Source of the DNA: Solenopsis invicta
Lineage: Eukaryota; Arthropoda; Insecta; Hymenoptera; Formicidae
Length of the DNA: 64,000 bases
NCBI RefSeq assembly: GCF_016802725.1
Contig: NC_052669.1
Coordinates: 4,517,501-4,581,500 of the forward strand
Reading direction: 5' to 3'
Below the pieces are notes generated by a model. That model saw only the letters and a list, made by a program, of their open reading frames with translations. It searched no databases and had not been told where the DNA came from. Shown here in pieces: positions 50,545-64,000 of this stretch (positions are counted from its first letter, which is position 1; each line of letters begins with the position of its first letter). Both the position numbers and the translations under genes were made by a program.

Positions 50545-53500
50545 GTTTCCTTCTCTCTCTCTAGTCTGGCACTCTGCGCGCATCTAAGTGATTCCGGATT
50601 GGCGCGCTAATGACTGTTTCATATTCATTGGCCGCGGTAGTGTGCGACCCGGGGCACCTCGGTTACATCGTCTAATTCACTTCCCCGTGCCGCCACGTTA
50701 TGGTTTCTTCATCTCCTCACGCCGATCACCTCGCTTTCTGCCTGACACGGGCGACCAGTTGAACGGTTCGCTATTTACAGATGGTTAAATATCGATCAGT
50801 TGGACAGTCAGATAATAGCTACGTCGCGTCTCTTTTTTACAATTCACTCGAATCGGTTCACATTTCAATATTAATCTGACATTAATTTTCCACATTTGAA
50901 TTCTGTTTAAGAATAGTCCGTCACGAATCACCGATTCTAAAATTAAAATTTTTTTTTTTTTATTATTTCTATCCTTTTATTTATCTTAATAAAAAACTTT
51001 GAATTTATTATACTTTTATTTCTATGTAACTATAATCGCTTCCAGAACAGTGCCGCATATTTTTTTTATGAATTTCTTATATAATTATTATTTAACGTCG
51101 CACATCGTGGTATGTAGCATACGATGTACATTGTAATTACCGTGAAAGCTGTAATACTAGTCCGAGAAAAGAACCCATTACGAAGGACCCTTTCAAGCAG
51201 GATCAACAAGAAACTGACTTCACGAGAAATTAATTAAACTTGATGGGGCTTTTTAGCCGGCGTTAAAGTTGCCGTGTAACTTATTCATTCAGTAATTCCC
51301 GAGACAATTGGATGTCGTCGGGTTCTGGTGTAAAGACGCATGTGGGAGCGTCAGCGCGGAATACGCGCTTACGCAAACGCGTGTCGCACATGTGAAGGGC
51401 GCACGTGTGCTGTGCGGTCTAAGGATACGAAGGGTGTTAAAAGAGGATCCAGGTACCTGCAACGCGACAAGGGACGAGTGATGACGAGCGAAAGAGGCAG
51501 ACAGGCCCGAAGGGTTACGTGGAAAAGAAAAGGGAGATGAGCAGACCGCGCAAAGTGGATGTTTCAGGTGTACGATCGATGTAGCGCGACACCCTCGCCA
51601 TCCTTGAACTTTTGCTCGTTTACTACTCTTTCGAATATCACCCTTGCGCGCAGAAAAACCCACTCTTCAACCCACTGCTTTCCCTGCCGTAGTGTTTCGC
51701 GTCGACTGAAAACTTCAATGTCACAGCTTTTGCAATTCTCTCGTCTGAGCGCATCGACGCACGCAAAAACAGTCCTCCGGTCGTTTCAATTAATGGTTGT
51801 ATCCATGTAGCTCGCGAAATAATAATACTTAATGGAAACTGTGTAAGGATATATCTGCCTGTCTCTAAATTACAATCTCGTAACACTTTCAAAAGCTCGT
51901 CAAATTTCTCTGCTGGTATGAATTATACAGATGAAAGCTACAGATACGTTGAAGTCGCATACAATACACATTCACGCGATTTCATTCATGCGATGTCATA
52001 TGTGCAATGGGATTTGTTCTAAAGTGCGATACTTCAATTTGCTTGAACCTGTCTAGACGGTTTATATGTGTTTACGTCAGCTTTTTAGCGCTAACTAATC
52101 TCAAAATTGCCATCCTCGACGATTATTAATTTATCACGATGATATTTTAAACAATGCAAATATATCCCTTTATATAACTATATAAATCATGAGAATGAGA
52201 CGTGTTATAGGTAACCATACGTTTTATTTATTTTTTTGTTATAAAGGATATCTTCTTACTTTAGATATTTATTTTTTTCAAAACTTAATTCTGTGTACTT
52301 TATTTTAACAATATTGTGGAAAATTCTCTTCTAATTAGCGCTCCAATATCTAATGTCAGAATAATGAGCGAACTTTTATGGAAACAACCGACAAATTAGT
52401 TTCGTGCAATATAATTTTTGTCTTTTTGTTAATTATATTTTTTTAAGCTTTTAATGTAATTTATTTAAAAAGAAGAAACAAATTTAACCGTCACTTAAAT
52501 GTGTCACTTTTTTGATTTAAGAACATCTTAAAATCAACATATTTTTCCTATATTTTGAATTTATTTTTCTTTTGTGAAATTAATAAAAATACGCCGTTCC
52601 ATTTTTTAGTATTAATGATTTCTAAATCTCATAAAATAATAAGCATGAATAAAAACCTGTCATAATATTTGCCTCTTCGAAACAACTTTTCTTTTCGGTA
52701 TTTTTTGATATTATTAAAAACAACAGAGATATTCTAAATGAAAGATGTACAAAAAACACTTTGTATAATATGAATTAAACTCGAATATATGCAATTTAAA
52801 GTATTAAATATATGTACGATTAAAATATTTGTATCCGGTGTCGTACTATCATTTCTAACATGTTAGCACCGTCGATTACTAACGTTGAAATAACATAAAA
52901 TAAATAACGTCAAAGGTAGCAAGTTATACATTTCTGCCATCGTACCACATTTCAGACCGAGATCGACGTTTTCTTTCGCCCTTCTCCGTGAAACACCCGT
53001 GGATTCGAACCGCTTCGAGTCGTTAGTGTCCGCGCCTTTCGTTAAATGCGCGCGGATTCTGGCGCCCTGCAGTGCCATTGCCGCAGCAGCCACGGCAACA
53101 GCATGCAGCCAGCGGCGGCACGTAATTAGGACGGAACACGTCGCCCCGCTTCTCCACGACGATGCTTTTTTCGTGCTTTATTTCAGGTCCTTCTCGTTTC
53201 GTTCGTACGTACCCACACAAGTACGTGTCCGTGCCTTCTTTTCGATCTATCTCTCTTTCTTCCTCTCGCACGCGATCTCCGAGTTAACATGGTATACGTA
53301 AAATCAGTATATATACACACGTACAACGTAGGATCTACGGTGTTTGTTAGTGCAAAGTCGAAGGACCACGAAGCAGGAATGAGGAGTAAGAGAAAGAACA
53401 AGAGAAGAAAGGAGGGGAAGAGCGAGGCGAGTGAATCTTCTCTCCACTTTCCGGTGGCGAGTAACAGCCGCAGCAGGCTTTGAAGCCTCACAATGGGTCA

Positions 53501-54007
53501 GCTTCTTACCACGACAAGACGCCGCGCGCGCTTTGGAGTTCGCTTAATTAAACAAGATATCAGTGCACGCGCACCCCAGGGTCCCTGACCGGGTCCTTTT
53601 CAGTCCTTTCCCACACCGTCCTCCATCGGTTGCTCCGTCGCGCTATTTTCGCCGGACTCTTCAACGATCCCGGACACTTAGATACGGACTTTTCATGTAC
53701 ATGCTTCCCTAACGTCTTTTTCTTGCTTTTTGTTTCCCTTTTCTTTCTATTTCTCTCTTCCAATTTGTTCAACTCTTTGTCCCTTTCTATCTTGTTATTT
53801 TGTTTTTTCCTATTATACGTATCGTGGCGCGGAAATCTTTGTTTTTTTTTTATTTTTTTTAGTGTCGACGTTCTTTAATAACGCCAGCTTAGAATTGACG
53901 TTATCTTAACTTAGCGATCCTTTTAGTTTTAAGTTTCTTCCTCTCACAAGGAAAGAGAATTCTATACTTGACCGTCCGTGTTAGAGAATGCCCTGGAGGT
54001 ATCTCGA

Positions 54008-54032
54008 TATCGCCCGATACATTCGGGCGATA
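54008..54032. other. 10-bp perfect hairpin, GC-rich stem
   Basis: TATCGCCCGA and TCGGGCGATA pair perfectly around the loop TACAT. Outer flanks GGAGGTATC (about 53996) and GATATCTCC (about 54056) also face each other, suggesting a larger foldback. A TATATAAAAG TATA-like box lies 100 bases downstream. No function is assigned. Confidence 0.7.
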
Positions 54033-54498
54033 AGTATTGCGTGCTTTGTGATTATGATATCTCCGGAGTTAACTTTGTTCAGAAGTTACTTCAGTGTTAC
54101 GTCGTACATGCACTTTCGTAGCGCGGGATGTATATAAAAGTTTCCTCGTTAAAAATGGGTGGATTGTGCGATCAAGCATAATATCTTGTTGATATCTGAG
54201 CATATATATATGGAGTGTTTGAAACAAAAAATAACGATAAAGTTTTGATGCACGGTTGATAACAGAACGACTCATCTTTTGATTTTTAAATAAAATTTAC
54301 TGTACGAAAAATCTGACACGTTAATTGCTAGAATATTGAGACTTGGACAATATAATTCTTTTCTTTTATTCCTTTTACTTCTTTTCTAAAAAAAATATCG
54401 AATTTGAATTCTCTAAAAAAAAAGTTTATCAGTTCTGTCGCTTCTGTAATAAATAGTGTAAAAATATATAAAGAGTCAGAATCATCATGTACCTACTT

Positions 54499-54525
54499 TG
54501 GTACATTGATTTTATCAATGTACCA
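54499..54525. other. 11-bp perfect hairpin
   Basis: TGGTACATTGA and TCAATGTACCA pair around TTTTA in AT-rich DNA. No function is inferred. Confidence 0.7.
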
Positions 54526-57500
54526 TTTCATTCTGAGGAATGATGAAAAATTAAACGGATATGGAATATCTCGTGTGAAGAAATAATGTATTTATTTAAA
54601 AAATAAAATTTTAATATTTTACTACTTGGATTTTTTTTAGAATTGTTTAATTTTCCGTTAGAAATTATTTAAAAAAATTGTGTATCTATATATGATACAT
54701 TTTATTAAAAAACACTTTTTTTATTCACATTTAACATAATTTAGTATGAATTTTAATAAATTAGTGTAAACTTTTTTGTATTATATAAAGAGTTATATCT
54801 TCACAAAATCATATGTACTGTAGAACGATATTAACGATATTATGCAACACGTCTTTATTATCTTTTCGATAAGTTCAAAGTTCGAACTTGTTTAATTAAC
54901 ACTCGTCTTTCTTGAACTACAGTATAGCACAATACCGACAGTTAAATAACGACAAGCGCGCACTATGCTGCAAATATTGCCGCCATGCATTGGTTTTATC
55001 GTTGCACAGGGCTTTATCTCGCAGGTTGCATTATATCGCGCAAACTTTCTCAAACTTGTACCATCTTGCAGCACTAATTGAAGGCAAGAAACATCGACGT
55101 TTGGCTTCCGAGATGGCGGAGAAGATTCTCGAGACAAAGTTTTGTCTCCGCATTATGTGTCATCTCGAACTTGAATCTTTAGCGCTTTCTGATTTATGTG
55201 CGATATTCGTCGCGCTCTCTATTACTAGATTAACTGGTTTTCTCTTCTATCCATATATCGTAATAATGAATTAATTTTATGCGCACGAAGAATCTCAAAT
55301 GCTGTTCTTGTGCGCATTGATGCCTAAGAAGCTGTCGTACACGAATCAACGTAAGGACATGTGATATGTCACTTTTACACTTTTTCATTTAGGCCAAATT
55401 AGTGTACGGCGACTTTGTGTGTATCAGTGTCCACTAGTGCAATCCAATCGAATTCGCTGTAAGTCAAATATTAAAACACGTATTATGAAAGATTGTAATT
55501 AATATTCTAATATTAAAAAGTTAATGTATTTATAATATATTTCATATAAATCAAAGTATGGTAACTTAATAAATCGTATAAAATCAGTATGAAAATCGTG
55601 ACTGTATATCTATCAAATATTTATAAATATCCAATTTATCAAAGAAAAATGTGGCCAAGAGAGAGAATAGTTATATTATATTTTCATTGAAAGCATTTTT
55701 ATAATGAATTTTTCTTGGAATATATTATGCATACTGGAAGTGTGAAATTCGATCTAATGCGCCGTTTACTTTAAGCTACACTTTAATGCGAAGCACCTGC
55801 CGCTCTTTTGTACGCAGTAGAAATTTTAATTTTTCGGAAGTTACAGAGCGGAAGAGCTATAAACGGTACGGTTGAAAAGAGTTTCGGCCCCGCGACCACT
55901 TCTCTTTTTATGCGATATCATTTCAAAACGGATATTTACGTCGCAAGAGATGATTACCGGTGATAGCTTTTCAGACTTGTCAAGTCGTAAAAAGCAGCCC
56001 GCGAATTCATCGTCGGCCGCGTATCCCGCGCATCAATTGTACGCCGTCATTCGACTGCATAGACACGACTTTTATGGACTTTCGCATGGGGCATTATTCC
56101 GAAACAACGACCCAATTCAGACAGGACGTAAACGTTCCTTTTTATTGCCACTAACGAAATTTCATATTACGCTTCCTGCCCGCACGATCTGCCCGGCGAC
56201 GCGGCACGAACATTTTCGCCACACGCGAGGATTAAACCTAATCGCATATACGATCCGCATAAGTAGTGGCACGATGTCCGGTCGACTTTAGAAATTGCGG
56301 CGAAATCATGTGAGAGCCGCGTATCGGTCGGCCCCTCTGCATCTGCGATGATAGGCCACCGCCGCGCCGCTCTTTTTCGAGTCATCCGAATTATTGCCGG
56401 TGGAGGATCGGAGATCGCCACGTGGGAATTATTTCAACGGCGCCGAATGCGATGATAATTTATTATCGAATTGCGTGCAGTCGGTACGCCTCCGTGTCGA
56501 TCGCGTGCACGCATAGACCGGATACGATGATATCGATTTGCCGGACGACCGCGACCAGCCGCGCCGTCGTCCGTCGGTTACGTGCGTACGCAAACGAGGG
56601 TGGCGTTGCAAAAAGATATTTCGAGAAAGCCGCTTATCGAAGGTCCTTGCTCGGATTAAAGCTGTTTGCCCGCAATTCATAAACATAGCTGAGCTCGAAG
56701 AACGACTTAGCGCGCGCAACCATCATCGGTTATCTCTTAAACTCGCATTGGATTTGCATTTTTTTCCGAAATAAGCTTGAAAACTCTCGTTTATGCGGTA
56801 AAAAATATTACACCGATACCGCGCTCCCTGGATATTACTGATATACATTTGTTTTAAATCTGGCACGGACTGCAATTTATTTAATCTTTGCTTCTTTTTC
56901 TTTTCGTGTAATTGCCACAGCGAAAAAAATGCGTTTTTATTATATGACTAAAATCGCTTCCCATATCGATTAGAGACTGTTGATGCGACTAATCATTACA
57001 AATTCATGCAGAATTATGGTACGATTCATTTATTTTTATGTGACCAATTATTTTTACTTGTAGTAATCAAACTTATTTTCGAACAGAGGGTTTGTATCCG
57101 TAAAATAGAAAAAAGTCAGGCGTTTATCTATTGCTTTTTCTAAAAAAACCCAAATCACATCAAATAAGAATTGTTTTGTAATTTTGTTGCACGAAAAGTA
57201 TGACTCCCGAAGTTATTTTCATATTTGTTGATGCAAAAAATTCGGCAAAAAATATAAAAGATAATATACACTTATTCTGAATATCGTGTTTAACGGAATA
57301 AAAGTTTGTGAAACAAAAGCGTGGGTTAAACGGTCGAAATTTAATTAAACTAATGCGTATCATTATCCACGCGAGTGAACCCGCGACGTCGGAGAGATTT
57401 TATGGCGCGGCATAAGTACCCTGATGCCGATGAAATGGAAAAAGTCAGGACAACGGACGTTGGCACGCTACAGAAGAAAGAATGGCCACATTTCGCACGC

Positions 57501-59400
57501 AGTGAAATCGGAATAAACCACGGGCGGCTCTCTTTCTCATTATCATTAAATTAGATCGCGGCCGGCGAAGAGGGATGGGCGGGCAAAGACCGACGGAGCG
57601 AACACAACCGTGGAAATTGCGTTTTCTTTTACGTGGCGAGAAAATTTCTGCGTTTCATGCGTCGGCGGCAGAAAAAAATCACCCTCATAATTAGCCGGGC
57701 GAGTTTCTCGAAGCTTTTGCACTTGCAGAAAAGTCCCCCCGTGCGCGAGCAAATGACGAACAATAATGGATGGTGTACCTCGACTATTCCTCGAAGCTAC
57801 TTGCTGGAGAGAGCGCATGGGTGGAAAATTTGCATGAAATATGATCGGCATGCGGCACATATCTATGACGTACATCTTCTGCGCCGCGTAAAACATTTTG
57901 ACGAGGGCCATGGCTCTTTTCACGACCTCACCGTTTCATTTGCATCGAACGATGCCCTCCTTCCTCCCTCTATTCTTTCCTGTACGTCCTTTACCCTTGT
58001 CTTAAGGAAGAAACATTTCCTTTTATGCCATCAACATGTCGCGAAAGGTGTAAAGTAAGATAATTTGGACGACTGCGGAAGTCGATATACAACATGAACA
58101 GAGTATCGCCAATATCCGTACAAGTTTGAAATATGCGGTTACTATTTATAAAATAAAGATGATTTGTTTATAAAATGAGCTAACAAAACTAACAATTTAG
58201 TTCAATAAATTTATATCTTCTACAATTTTATTGTCATGTCAGATTACTGTTTATAGATTGTTCTCGGCAATAATTCTTTGTAATACATTTCCGTACAATA
58301 GACTTTTATAATTGTAAATTTTCGTACAGTATGATTTAGAAAACAATTTAATATTATAGTCTAAAATTTATAATGCTCTTATATATTTAGAACACTTGAT
58401 GAATGATATTGTAATACCGCTTTCTGTTTACTTTCGCTTCTATCACATTTCGCAGAAGGATACGAGATAGAAACATAACTTTCCGCAATATAGATTTAAC
58501 TAAACCTTTAACTACCTACAAAGTATTTAAAGGCTTATAAAAGGATAATAATACAACCAAATCACGTGAGGATTATCAGCTTATGTTTATTCAAGTTTCA
58601 TATGAAATAATTAGTTTATGCACGATGAATGATCTTCTTATCTGCTAAAGAACGCAGCGTGTTCTGTATAACAAGCGACAAGAAGTTTGTCTCGCAGAAT
58701 GCATTCCACTCGTATCCAGAGGCAGTGCAGTTTATAGGAGCGAGTAAGAACACGGATTCACATTCATAAGTACTGCTATTAAAATTCAAATGTCCTACGC
58801 AGACGGGCTCGGATGACCTTCGAAGATCTCGCTATAGCAGCAGTGCTCAAAATGCGGCTGATGAGAAATACGTTCTCGGAGATATTTCTAATTGTTTTTG
58901 ATCATAGATTTGATTGCAGACCATTTGAACAATTATTATTCAACATTATTATACGAGCCGCGATATTAGTGCAAACAAAAAGTTGCGCGTCTGAGTGTGT
59001 ACTCAATTATTCGGTATCTGGGATTAAAGCAGAGATCGGGCAACCACTGGCCCAAGAGACATACGATGATTAGCGTACGCGTATCTTGCACTTGCACTGC
59101 TGGCGTCCGTTTACTTTCGTTCATATATACTTGTCTTCAACTTCCACCGCAGGTGCCGTCATTTCGACACACCCCATAGCGCCCGAGACATAACCGGGAC
59201 TCGTTTTCCCCATCGTTAGATACCAGCGACGTAACGTCCCATCTCGTTAGCTAAATTTTAGACGAGGCGCAGTCGGCTTGATACGCAAGTCGTCTCCTCC
59301 CGCTTCACCAGCGTTATCTTCTTCACGGTTAATGACAGTCAGCCGGCGACATTCCACGAGCAAGTGCACTGCTTTCGGAAAATCCACGTCGCGAGCCCGT

Positions 59401-59430
59401 CCTCTCTCTCTTTCTCTCTCTCTCTTTCTT
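59401..59430. repeat. CT-rich microsatellite
   Basis: A CT run with two TTT interruptions. Confidence 0.85.
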
Positions 59431-62400
59431 CTCATTTTACACCTTATTTCCGTCTATGCCTCATTCTAGTGTTTAAATTGAAGACCACGGTACAATATCT
59501 AATAGAAAGTGCAAACTTCCCAAGAAAAGGGAAAACTTGAGAAAACTTCTCGAGAAATTTGGTAAGAAAAATATTTAAGTCTCACATTTTCTATTCAATC
59601 CTTATAATTCAACAAGTACATTCGTACTTGCACTTTACTTTGTTAAAACGTGAAGTAATGTTTTATAAATTTGCGACAGAGATATTTTTACTATCTATGT
59701 ACTTTTCATAATTCTGTCCCTTTTACATGCAGTTGTCATGGATACATTTTTTCCCCTTGTACATGCAGCGCCATAATGTGTTTCGTGCTGCGCGTGTATA
59801 TGCAACTGTTCTATCCAAATAATTTATTTCAACATTTGTGCCATTGACAATTCAACTCCATCATTATTATTTATAAAACAGCCTACGTTCACGAATGTAG
59901 TACTTTACATCGTTATTATGTATGTATATGCAGCCAGGTTTGCCGGCGCGCCTTCTACCATGTTCCCTTACAGCTGCCGCGAATACTTTGTCAGGGCAAA
60001 TGATCGCGCATTCTCTCGCAAATTTCAGCATTAAGATTCAAATGACCAAATAATCGGGCGAATCTCGCAGGACCCGTTTCTGCGCTTAAGTATGCACATG
60101 TGTAGAGGCGCGCGACGGCTTCGACGAATCGCTTCTCTGTACCGTGTCTGCCATAGATATGGCTTTATTACATGGCTTGCAATCCAAAACCGTGCCAGCC
60201 ATGCTCGTTGCATCTGCTGCAAGATGCCTTTACGATGCTACCCCTATTTATGTTCTTCAAGTGATTTCGTTAAATTCTGTTTTAAATTAGGGATCGTATG
60301 AAGCTGCTTTACGAATCAAAGGAGCTCTTAGTAGGAGAAATTACTAAATGTCGTTTGAAATTAAGTATATAACTGTGTATTTGTTGAATTGCATTGATTT
60401 TATATGAATTTTCAAACAAATAATTTTTTAATATTACTTTTTAATAAAACTTGAGATACATTTTTTTAGTTTTATAGAATATACAATAATTTCTATAAAT
60501 AATTTTTTAAATCTGTTGAGGATATACATTTTTATATCTACTTCTCGATTGATTTTGTATTTTTATTGTAAATTATATTTTAACCGTTAGATATTTCTTT
60601 AATTTTCTATCTACTTTTTCTTTATGTGCTCGTTTCGTTCTTCGTAAAATTCAGTGAGAAACCTTACATTGGAAATTCAATTTTTGTTTGGCTAATTAAT
60701 TACTATTTATGATAATTACATTTAATTCGGCGATTCAAGATTAACTAACAGTTTTTTTCGGACAATTTTTATTAAAGACAATTTTAATAGAACGCTAGTG
60801 ATTCATAAAAATTTGCGCGTTTAAAAAATTACGTGTATACAGGTCTCGAAACTAGGAACTTCCATTTCCGAGCAAAATGGATGGCGCATGTCCAAGTATA
60901 TGATGTTAATCTTTTCAGTTCCGAGACACAGATATGTCTCACGTGTTACAAGGCCTAGTTTGGGAAAGTTTCCCCGCATGAAACTAATATTGTAAAGTGC
61001 TCGTAAAAGATATCGCCCTTCCAAATGATAACCGAGTCTGTGTCATCGCGTTAAGTTTGCGTTGGAGAATAATAGTGCAGGTGTCGAGAATATTTCGAAT
61101 GAAGAATGCCCACGATGAAACATCGTTTCAATTTCATCGTTCGCCCGGTGTCAGTCTCGCGAAGAAAAAGAGAGATCTTCCCTCATCGATCCACATTGTT
61201 AACGTTATCAAAAATCTTTCCACCTGCATCATCATAACCATTCATATTGCGAGTTTGCCGAGTTTCACACTGCACAACCGAAGTTTCTACGCTGACTAGC
61301 TCATAAATAGCAACTTCCGCGGCACTCTCGAGCCATGTAGTTACTTGCAAGCTCCGCTTACCTCCTTTCCTATGTGCACAATGATATTATTGCAGCCGAC
61401 GCTACTTTTCGAGATAACCGCAGCTTTCCATCCTTCTAACATAGTTTTCGCTAAGTATCATGATTACGCTTCTGAGCGAAACTACTCGCTCAAAGTAATT
61501 CTATATCGTGTAATATAAGGTAACATGCTGCTTTCGTCTACATACAAAGGATCGATTTTATCAGTGAATTTTTATAAAATAAATGTTTTATACATATTTT
61601 TACACATATATATTTCATATATATTTATTTAATATTTGTACACACACACATATGTATGCACGTACCATATATGCTCGCTGCTGTCAGCGCGATATATTCG
61701 GCACGGAATGTGCCTCGGGATTGAATTTTATCGAATAGTTCCAAATTTATATAATGCACCGTAGATTTTGCGATGCACCAGATAATCTCGTGCTGCTGCT
61801 CCGTTTGTAAACCTTGCCCAAGATTCACTGCCGTGCAGTTCCCGCAAGCTCCATTTATCTTCTGGCACGTGATATGTGCGATATTGTACGCAGTTTCCAA
61901 TACTTGTCGGAGCAGCCAATCCCGTTCTGGGATATCTCATCCGAAACAAATAACCGACAACATACATATGTATAGTTGACGAACGTTTGTAAGTTGATTA
62001 ACACGAATCGACTCTATAATGATGACAGCATATTATAATCTTGATAAAAAAGGGTACGCTTAAAAACAAAATTTATTTTAAGTGATAATTTATTGTCATG
62101 ATTACTTGATTAATTATACGTATGTTTGAAATTGAAGCGTATGAGTACGAGCGGTAAAAGAAGAACCATAACTTGCTTGGAAAATAGTGTTAAGATGCTC
62201 TTTTCATATATTGGGCCACGTGAGACTACTTCCTTGCTGAGAAGCATGGAAAAGATAAACACGTACTTCTCTTACTTTTTCTCAGTTACCCTCGCACACC
62301 GACAACCTTTCCAGTTGCCAATTTTCGCAGCGGACAGAAGGCAATCTCATTTCGTTTAACTGGCACCATCATTTCCGTGACTTGAATGTACCATTTGATT

Positions 62401-63579
62401 GTCAACGGATTCGACTATATGAGGTCAGAGAGGAGTTCCACGTTGCCATCCGGTATTTATTCGAAAATTCGCGACTCCGCAGTTGATATGACAAGATTAA
62501 TGGTCAAGACATTCGATCAGTATCAAATCGACGTGTGTGCGGTCACTCGCGAGAAAAACGCCTGCGGCTGCGGCACGTTTTACGTTTCAATTACCCCGAT
62601 AATAGCCGCCGTCTATGCGGTGATGCACGCCGCGGTTTCGACGTGTCCGAAGTCACTTTGTCTCGTCGATAAACAGCGAACCATCGGTGGCTACCGCAAC
62701 GAACCCGCAACGGAGGTTCCTCGGCTCCTCGCTTGCGTATGTATGTATGTGCACATTGATACCGCGCTAGGTAGATCGTTACGTCTCCCTCTTTCTGTCT
62801 TCGCGGCCACCGCGGTGACTTTACCTCAGTGTTCGCTTTTACCTAAGTGTCGTGATTACGCCCGTGACCGGAATTGAGAACTGAGTCCATCGTCACGTCG
62901 TATTGCAGTACGGAGCACAGTGAGTTGGGGTTATCGCTACTTGGGCGGAATTCTAAACAGAATCGAATCTCTTTTGCGAAGCATGTCTGTTTATCGAGGC
63001 GGCCATTAGGACCAATGCAGTCTGAAAATTATCATAGATATCGAGATGTGGAGAATAAAAAGCGTTAAAATTGTCGAAGAGTCGCTATTGATGAGGTTTT
63101 TCACATCACATGAATAAATTATAAACCTTTGCAAATGGGGTCGATATAAATCTATAGCATCGATTGGCGAATGTTTTTTGAAAAAAAGAAGATAACGATT
63201 TATAGCAGGGAAGAGATGCCAAATGCGTGCAATTTAAATTATTTATTATATTTTGTATTTATATATTGATATATTGATTTGTATGTATAAACGTTGAAAA
63301 TTATATCTTGATGTTTTAAATACCTATTACATCAAAGTTTAATCAATAACAAATTATTATAAACCTTTTTGCATCGTGTTACAAAAAGTGATGATTTAGG
63401 CAAAACCAGTCGCCTAAATTGTACCAGTGACTTTCCTAAATCATATCATCTTAGAAAGTATGGAATTTTTTAATTAAAACAATTAAAAATATAAGGAATT
63501 ATTCAACTAATTTTATTCAAGATTGGAAAAATAAAATGTTTTTTTTTTTTACTAAATCAAGTCAAAATTAATGACTTAT

Positions 63580-64000
63580 AAAATTAATTTAGTTGCGTTA
63601 AAAGTTATAGGAACAAAAAAATTAACTAGTTAAAAGTTGCGTTAAGAGTAAATTAACTTGAGATAAATTAAAAGTTGATTTTGAAAAGCATTTTCAAATT
63701 AAATTAGAAATTCGTTTTTTAAAGTCAGATTACTTAAAACAATTATAATATAGATCATCAAACAAGTTTAATATTTTATTTGCAAATTATGTTTATATAA
63801 AATAACAAAAAAATGTTTTTTTATGTATAAATGTATTTTTTCTTTTATAATTTTTTTACATAAATAAATTTTTAACTTAGGAAAAAAATTAATAAATCAA
63901 AGTTTATATGTTTAAAAAATAATTAGTTAAAATTAAAAAATTAAATCAAATAAGTTAAAAATTAACTTTGTAACCTTATTATTTAACTTTTAACTTTTTA
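63580..64000. repeat. AT-rich repetitive stretch built on TTAAAAGTT/AACTTTTAA words
   Basis: AGTTAAAAGTTG, AATTAAAAGTTG, AAGTTAAAAATTAAC and TTAACTTTTAACTT recur in both orientations up to the window end. This is a probable repeat that continues past the window. Its family and borders cannot be judged. Confidence 0.45.

Larger units (their letters stand above)
50111..64000 (+). other. Downstream intron-like DNA
   Basis: No exon is supported. The stretch alternates AT-rich DNA (50930-51240, 52100-52900, 54280-54800, 60350-60830, 63100-64000) with CpG-rich islands (50130-50770, 52980-53640, 55860-56740, 57380-57980, 59080-59430, 62400-62900). Small structured sites are listed separately. Open frames in the islands appear on both strands and carry no motif I recognise. 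The remaining exons of the CG32809-like gene are expected beyond 64000. Confidence 0.55.

Noticed and set aside
54131..54140. TATATAAAAG TATA-like box
   Set aside because: It lies in AT-rich DNA with no initiator or downstream exon, and such matches are frequent here.
55393..55458. 66-base segment with strong acceptor (TTTTTCATTTAG) and donor GTAAGTC
   Set aside because: It stops in phase 0. It is open only in a phase that fits neither exon 4 nor candidate exon 5.
59466..59558. Segment ending at TTTG|GTAAGAAAA
   Set aside because: All three frames contain stops.
61354..61440. Minus-strand segment ending at GGAG|GTAAGC
   Set aside because: Open in one frame only, with no partner exon on that strand.
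62386..62877. Longest + strand ATG frame near the right end (163 codons)
   Set aside because: Composition is typical of CpG-rich intergenic DNA, with no motif, no splice context and no supporting neighbours.
1..64000. tRNA, rRNA, known microRNA and CRISPR signals
   Set aside because: I looked for conserved tRNA B-box sequence, familiar insect microRNA seeds and regular spaced repeats. None stood out by eye, though a covariance-model scan could still find some.

Overview
This window looks like a piece of an insect nuclear genome, most likely a hymenopteran and possibly an ant. The background is AT-rich but broken by many short CpG-rich islands. There are long introns, dinucleotide microsatellites, mariner-type transposon remnants and small foldback DNA elements. 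No bacterial-style operons, rRNA, tRNA or CRISPR arrays are visible. The organism call is an inference from composition and from the one gene I can read.

The only protein-coding gene I can support is on the + strand. Four short exons (5118-5306, 7178-7341, 16851-16897, 39123-39265) have good splice sites, and their reading phases agree across all three joins (0/0, 2/1, 1/2). Joined, they give 543 bases, or 181 codons, with no stop. From memory, not from a search, the peptide resembles the N-terminal part of the insect 'coiled-coil domain-containing protein' family typified by Drosophila CG32809 and Anopheles AGAP005037. These are relatives of vertebrate KIAA1217 (sickle tail) and SRCIN1 (p140Cap), which are cortical or cytoskeletal scaffold proteins. 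The start codon must lie upstream of base 1 or in an unrecognised 5' exon. The rest of the protein, including the AIP3-like and coiled-coil regions, must lie beyond base 64000 or in exons I could not recognise. A possible fifth exon (50045-50110) and a possible alternative exon (from 35176) are listed at low confidence.

Layout: 1-5117 is flanking or intronic DNA with three foldback repeats. Exons 1 and 2 are 1.9 kb apart. A 9.5 kb intron follows, carrying a mariner transposase scrap, a mariner-type MITE and a tight hairpin. Then comes an isolated 47-base exon and a 22.2 kb intron with CpG islands, a (GA)n tract, a 24-base perfect palindrome, a diverged internal duplication and a well-preserved 224-base MITE. 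After exon 4, the last 24.7 kb is mostly intron-like, with (TG)n/(CA)n tracts, several CpG-rich islands with promoter-like or ORF-like content, and an AT-rich repetitive end.

Most open frames in the window lie in the CpG-rich islands, often on both strands at once. I read them as composition effects rather than genes. No novel multi-gene system is evident. The most unusual signals are the very distributed gene structure, the candidate alternative exons and promoters, and the set of structured repeats.
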